Shown here: piece by piece, positions 41,031 to 43,064 of the stretch
Layout of the letters: each line of letters starts with the position of its first letter
Numbering within the stretch: position 1 is the stretch's first letter
Source: JBHENC01 sp051000345
GTDB taxonomy: Bacteria; Acidobacteriota; Blastocatellia; Pyrinomonadales; Pyrinomonadaceae
NCBI GenBank assembly: GCA_051000345.1
Contig: JBPCOJ010000068.1
Span: forward strand, 1-43,064
Reading direction: 5' to 3'
Length of the DNA: 43,064 nt
Notes under the pieces: generated by a model
Databases searched by the model: none
The model's input: only the letters and a program-made list of their open reading frames with translations
Told to the model about the DNA's origin: nothing
Position numbers and translations under genes: made by a program

Positions 41031-41431
41031 CTATTGAGCGAAAATCTACTAAATATGTGAATCAATACTAAAAAAGACAGGCAAGCGAAGAGTTGTGCGA
41101 CTTTAGTAATCGAAATGTGACAATAGGAAGTTTAGGCGCGTCAAAAATGGAAATTTACGAGGGTATATTAGGTCATAAGTCGCTGTTGAAAATCAAATGC
41201 TACATGTAGCATTTGACTCTTCACCTTTTGTGAGGTTTTCTGTGCAATGGGCGATGTTTTGTTTTTAAGCGAGTTAAGGTTAAGGATATACGCTTATGCT
41301 GAAGGATGTTAATATGACGCTGCTGTTCGCATTACCCACTCCACTGCTGAAATTAGAACCCACATTACTACATAATGTAAAAGCGCTAGCAGCGCAACGC
41401 AAAAAAACCGTTTAGCCTAAAGGATAGTCCT
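41031..41431 (+). other. Intergenic region with a 24-bp perfect palindrome
   Basis: About 400 bases without a sure gene. A perfect palindrome of half-site TCAAATGCTACA lies at 41193-41216; it is a candidate dimeric repressor operator for the HerA-like gene. A small ORF (41314-41415, starting MTLLFALPTPLLK, about 33 residues, AAGGA ahead of ATG) precedes the HerA start and might be a leader peptide; evidence for it is weak. No promoter box is convincing. Confidence 0.5.
41193..41216. repeat. 24-bp perfect palindrome (candidate operator)
   Basis: Half-site TCAAATGCTACA followed by its exact reverse complement TGTAGCATTTGA, no loop. It lies about 215 bases upstream of the HerA-like gene, in AT-rich DNA, and has no T run, so a dimer-bound operator is likelier than a terminator. 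Confidence 0.6.
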
Positions 41432-42967
41432 ATGAGCTCGCATCTTGCTGAAGTTTTCGCCGCCGATGAGAAAGAGATTCTCAAGTCGGAATCTCAAAGG
41501 ATTTTTGGCGAACTAATACAACTCGATCAATATGTCGGGGATGTGTACTCGATATCTTACGACTCTGCATTAGTGCAGATCCACGACAAACATCGCCAAA
41601 ATGTCGGCGGAATTCCAAGTCTGTGTTTTCTGATCGCGACGCGCGTTGATCCGCGACAGGGAACCGATTTTATGAGCGAGGATGCGAGCATCATTCTTCT
41701 GCGCGTGATGGATGCAGCACCTTTGCCAAACGCGGCTGAGGCTGAACGCATTCGCGTTGAAGTGGCTCAACGGGTAAGCGGCGACCCGACCGTCCACTGG
41801 GACGATCAAGGAGCAATGGATGGTATAACCCAGAACCTATTGTCGTTTGCAGGCGTCAAGTGTCGCGTCATAGGAACATTTTATCTTAACGAGGCAGGCT
41901 CGCACGTCGCAGGACATCCCAGTTTACAACTGCGCTTTGGCAGCGACTTATCGAATTACTACCCGAATCGTGGCTTGAAGGTCTATAAGCCGAATGGCAC
42001 GGCGCTGGCTCGCATCGTTAATTACCGCGACCCTGATAGGCTGCATACGCAGGCAGATGTCAATGTCAAAGTTGGCGATGTTCGCTACGCATCTACCAAC
42101 CGTGCCTTTCAGGGAGTAAACGATGTTCCAGTAAGTATCACACCGACCGACTTGCTCACGCAGAAAACGGCGCTCTTTGGTATGACCCGGAGCGGTAAAT
42201 CAAACACGACAAAGATTATTATCAAGTCAGTCTTCGATCTTAGGTACGAGTCGGTGCCGCGGACTTTACGCGTCGGCCAACTTGTCTTTGATGCAAACGG
42301 CGAGTATGCGAATGAGAACACACAAGATGCCACCGGCGGGCGCAGTGCGGCGGCAATAAAGAACTTACGCGATGCCCATCCGAGTGCTGACAAGAACGAC
42401 GTCGTTACCTACGGCATCACCGCACACCCGCATGATCCGGAGCGCCGGCTGATGTTGTTGAACTTTTATCTCGACGGTAACTTACAGACAGGGAAACAAA
42501 CCATCGATGCAATTTTAGCTGACGACAAAGGAACGAAGTTCATCGGTAATTTTCGGCAAATTGTATTTGATCCGCCTGCTCCAACCGACCGTTCGGCGAC
42601 CATTCGTTACAACCGTCATGTGCTTTGTTACCGAGCGCTACTCAATAAAGCCGGGCTTACTCCACCTCCTGGGTTGCAACCCCAAGTATCTGGCTTATTC
42701 AGTAAAGAATTGCGCGATGCAATGCGAAACAGCACTAGCAAAAAAAACGCTGCCGAACATATCCACGCGGGGACGTTGCTCGAAAGTAAAACGCTATCAT
42801 GGGATCAAATGGCGCAAATTTGTGAACGCCTGTACGACTTCATGGAAGATGACGATAGCGGGTATCGTGCTTTCGATACCGCTTATGCAGCAGGTAGTTC
42901 GACAGGCGATAGTTGGGCTGATGACAATCTGAAAAAGATAGGACTTACGCAAAAAGCTAAGAAGTAG
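41432..42967 (+). CDS. HerA-like ATPase, apparently truncated at the 3' end
   Basis: 511 residues; AAAGGA lies ahead of the ATG. An N-terminal beta-rich HAS-barrel-like region precedes an ATPase of the FtsK/HerA class: Walker A GMTRSGKSNTTK (250-261), Walker B-like QLVFDANGEYANE (about 286-298). HerA proteins form hexameric DNA-translocating motors and recur in anti-phage systems (with SIR2, DUF4297 or NurA partners). Relatives extend further; here the ending GLTQKAKK lies beside a transposase start, and AGGACTTACGC near 42940 may be the border of that insertion sequence. The partner nuclease gene is not visible; it may lie beyond the insertion. Confidence 0.85.
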   Translation: MSSHLAEVFAADEKEILKSESQRIFGELIQLDQYVGDVYSISYDSALVQIHDKHRQNVGGIPSLCFLIATRVDPRQGTDFMSEDASIILLRVMDAAPLPNAAEAERIRVEVAQRVSGDPTVHWDDQGAMDGITQNLLSFAGVKCRVIGTFYLNEAGSHVAGHPSLQLRFGSDLSNYYPNRGLKVYKPNGTALARIVNYRDPDRLHTQADVNVKVGDVRYASTNRAFQGVNDVPVSITPTDLLTQKTALFGMTRSGKSNTTKIIIKSVFDLRYESVPRTLRVGQLVFDANGEYANENTQDATGGRSAAAIKNLRDAHPSADKNDVVTYGITAHPHDPERRLMLLNFYLDGNLQTGKQTIDAILADDKGTKFIGNFRQIVFDPPAPTDRSATIRYNRHVLCYRALLNKAGLTPPPGLQPQVSGLFSKELRDAMRNSTSKKNAAEHIHAGTLLESKTLSWDQMAQICERLYDFMEDDDSGYRAFDTAYAAGSSTGDSWADDNLKKIGLTQKAKK

Positions 42968-43064
42968 ATAATGGCAGGATGATGACTGCCAACCGACGAG
43001 CGACGCGACTTGATTACTGCCAATATCTCTTGAGTAGTCAAATCAATTACACGCTCACCAACTT
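42940..43064 (+). mobile_element. Left end of an insertion sequence, possibly IS701-like (3' partial)
   Basis: The element runs off the window. AGGACTTACGCAAAA at 42940 is a plausible terminal repeat but this is inference, since no other copy is available. It interrupts the HerA-like gene in its last codons, which gives that gene a stop codon nine codons later. Confidence 0.45.
42982..43064 (+). CDS. Transposase, N-terminal fragment (IS701-like)
   Basis: From the ATG at 42982 the frame reads MTANRRATRLDYCQYLLSS, then QINYTLTN, and stays open to the window end (27 residues). The pattern LDYCQxLLSSQxNYTLT recurs at the start of IS701-like DDE transposases, which is the basis for the call; catalytic residues lie outside. 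GCAGGATG just ahead may serve as ribosome site. Confidence 0.6.
   Translation, partial: MTANRRATRLDYCQYLLSSQINYTLTN

Noticed and set aside
41311..41370. GTTCGCATT with a nearby ATTAGAACC, similar to parts of the left-end array
   Set aside because: Only one site and the wrong spacing; probably chance in AT-rich DNA.
23065..43064. CRISPR array or Cas genes linked to the Tn7-class module
   Set aside because: No regularly spaced repeat array and no Cas-like motifs were seen; the only direct repeats are the CGTTCGCA sites.

Overview
The window looks like a chromosomal segment of an Acidobacteriota bacterium, probably Blastocatellia-like. The reasons are a GC-rich coding style, a short type IV pilin whose N-terminus runs GFSLIELLIVVAIIGIIAAI and continues NLLASRRAANE, a NtrC-type regulator and sensor kinase next to it, weak Shine-Dalgarno use and mostly single-gene transcription units. 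This assignment is inference from protein style only. The window ends inside genes on both sides.

Host part (1 to about 23,060). In order it holds the C-terminus of a histidine kinase; a membrane-anchored protein; an ABC-2 export operon (permease, TPR protein, ATPase) on the minus strand; an O-antigen ligase/polymerase with C-terminal TPRs; pilA with a sigma-54-like promoter; a PilR-like and a PilS-like protein; two small zinc-binding proteins (a CxxC ribbon and a SWIM protein); a GH1-like glycosidase fused to an RmlD-like reductase, followed by a second glycosidase; two paralogous coiled-coil mini-proteins around an HI0933-type flavoprotein; an ATP-grasp ligase; a polytopic membrane protein; an alpha/beta hydrolase; a DUF72 protein; a frameshifted secreted mini-protein; and a TlpA-like thioredoxin protein followed by two strong hairpins.

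Accessory part (about 23,060 to the end). Base composition becomes visibly more AT-rich and the gene content changes. Repeats with core CGTTCGCA, spaced like TnsB sites, mark a likely transposon end at 23,065-23,180, with a second set at 23,694-23,724. Minus-strand genes then read leftward from about 34.2 kb: a coiled-coil/winged-helix protein, a 58-residue basic protein translationally coupled to a DDE transposase (TnsB/TniA/MuA class), an AAA+ ATPase (TnsC/TniB/MuB class), and a 650-residue protein with several winged-helix-like segments and a HEAT-like tail in the slot where TniQ/TnsD usually sits. These are followed by an Api92-like protein, a DEDDy exonuclease and a 152-residue unknown protein. 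Further left is a cassette of Ser/Thr kinase, TPR protein, zinc-ribbon membrane protein and small membrane protein. A strong plus-strand promoter and intrinsic terminator opposite the start of the transposase operon predict an antisense RNA of about 118 nt.

From 34.4 kb to the end a plus-strand defence-like island follows. It holds a truncated N-terminus of a BPTD_3080-type restriction helicase, a DUF4236/J-domain membrane protein, a very large DUF4011-helicase-endonuclease gene (Hhe-like) split by a one-base frameshift, a HerA-like ATPase that appears truncated, and the first codons of an IS701-like transposase at the right edge. The decayed genes suggest an island under turnover.

The most novel item is the transposon core: a TnsB/TnsC pair with no recognisable TnsA or TniQ, coupled to a multi-winged-helix/HEAT protein, with a predicted antisense RNA over its translation start. 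No second transposon end was found in the window.
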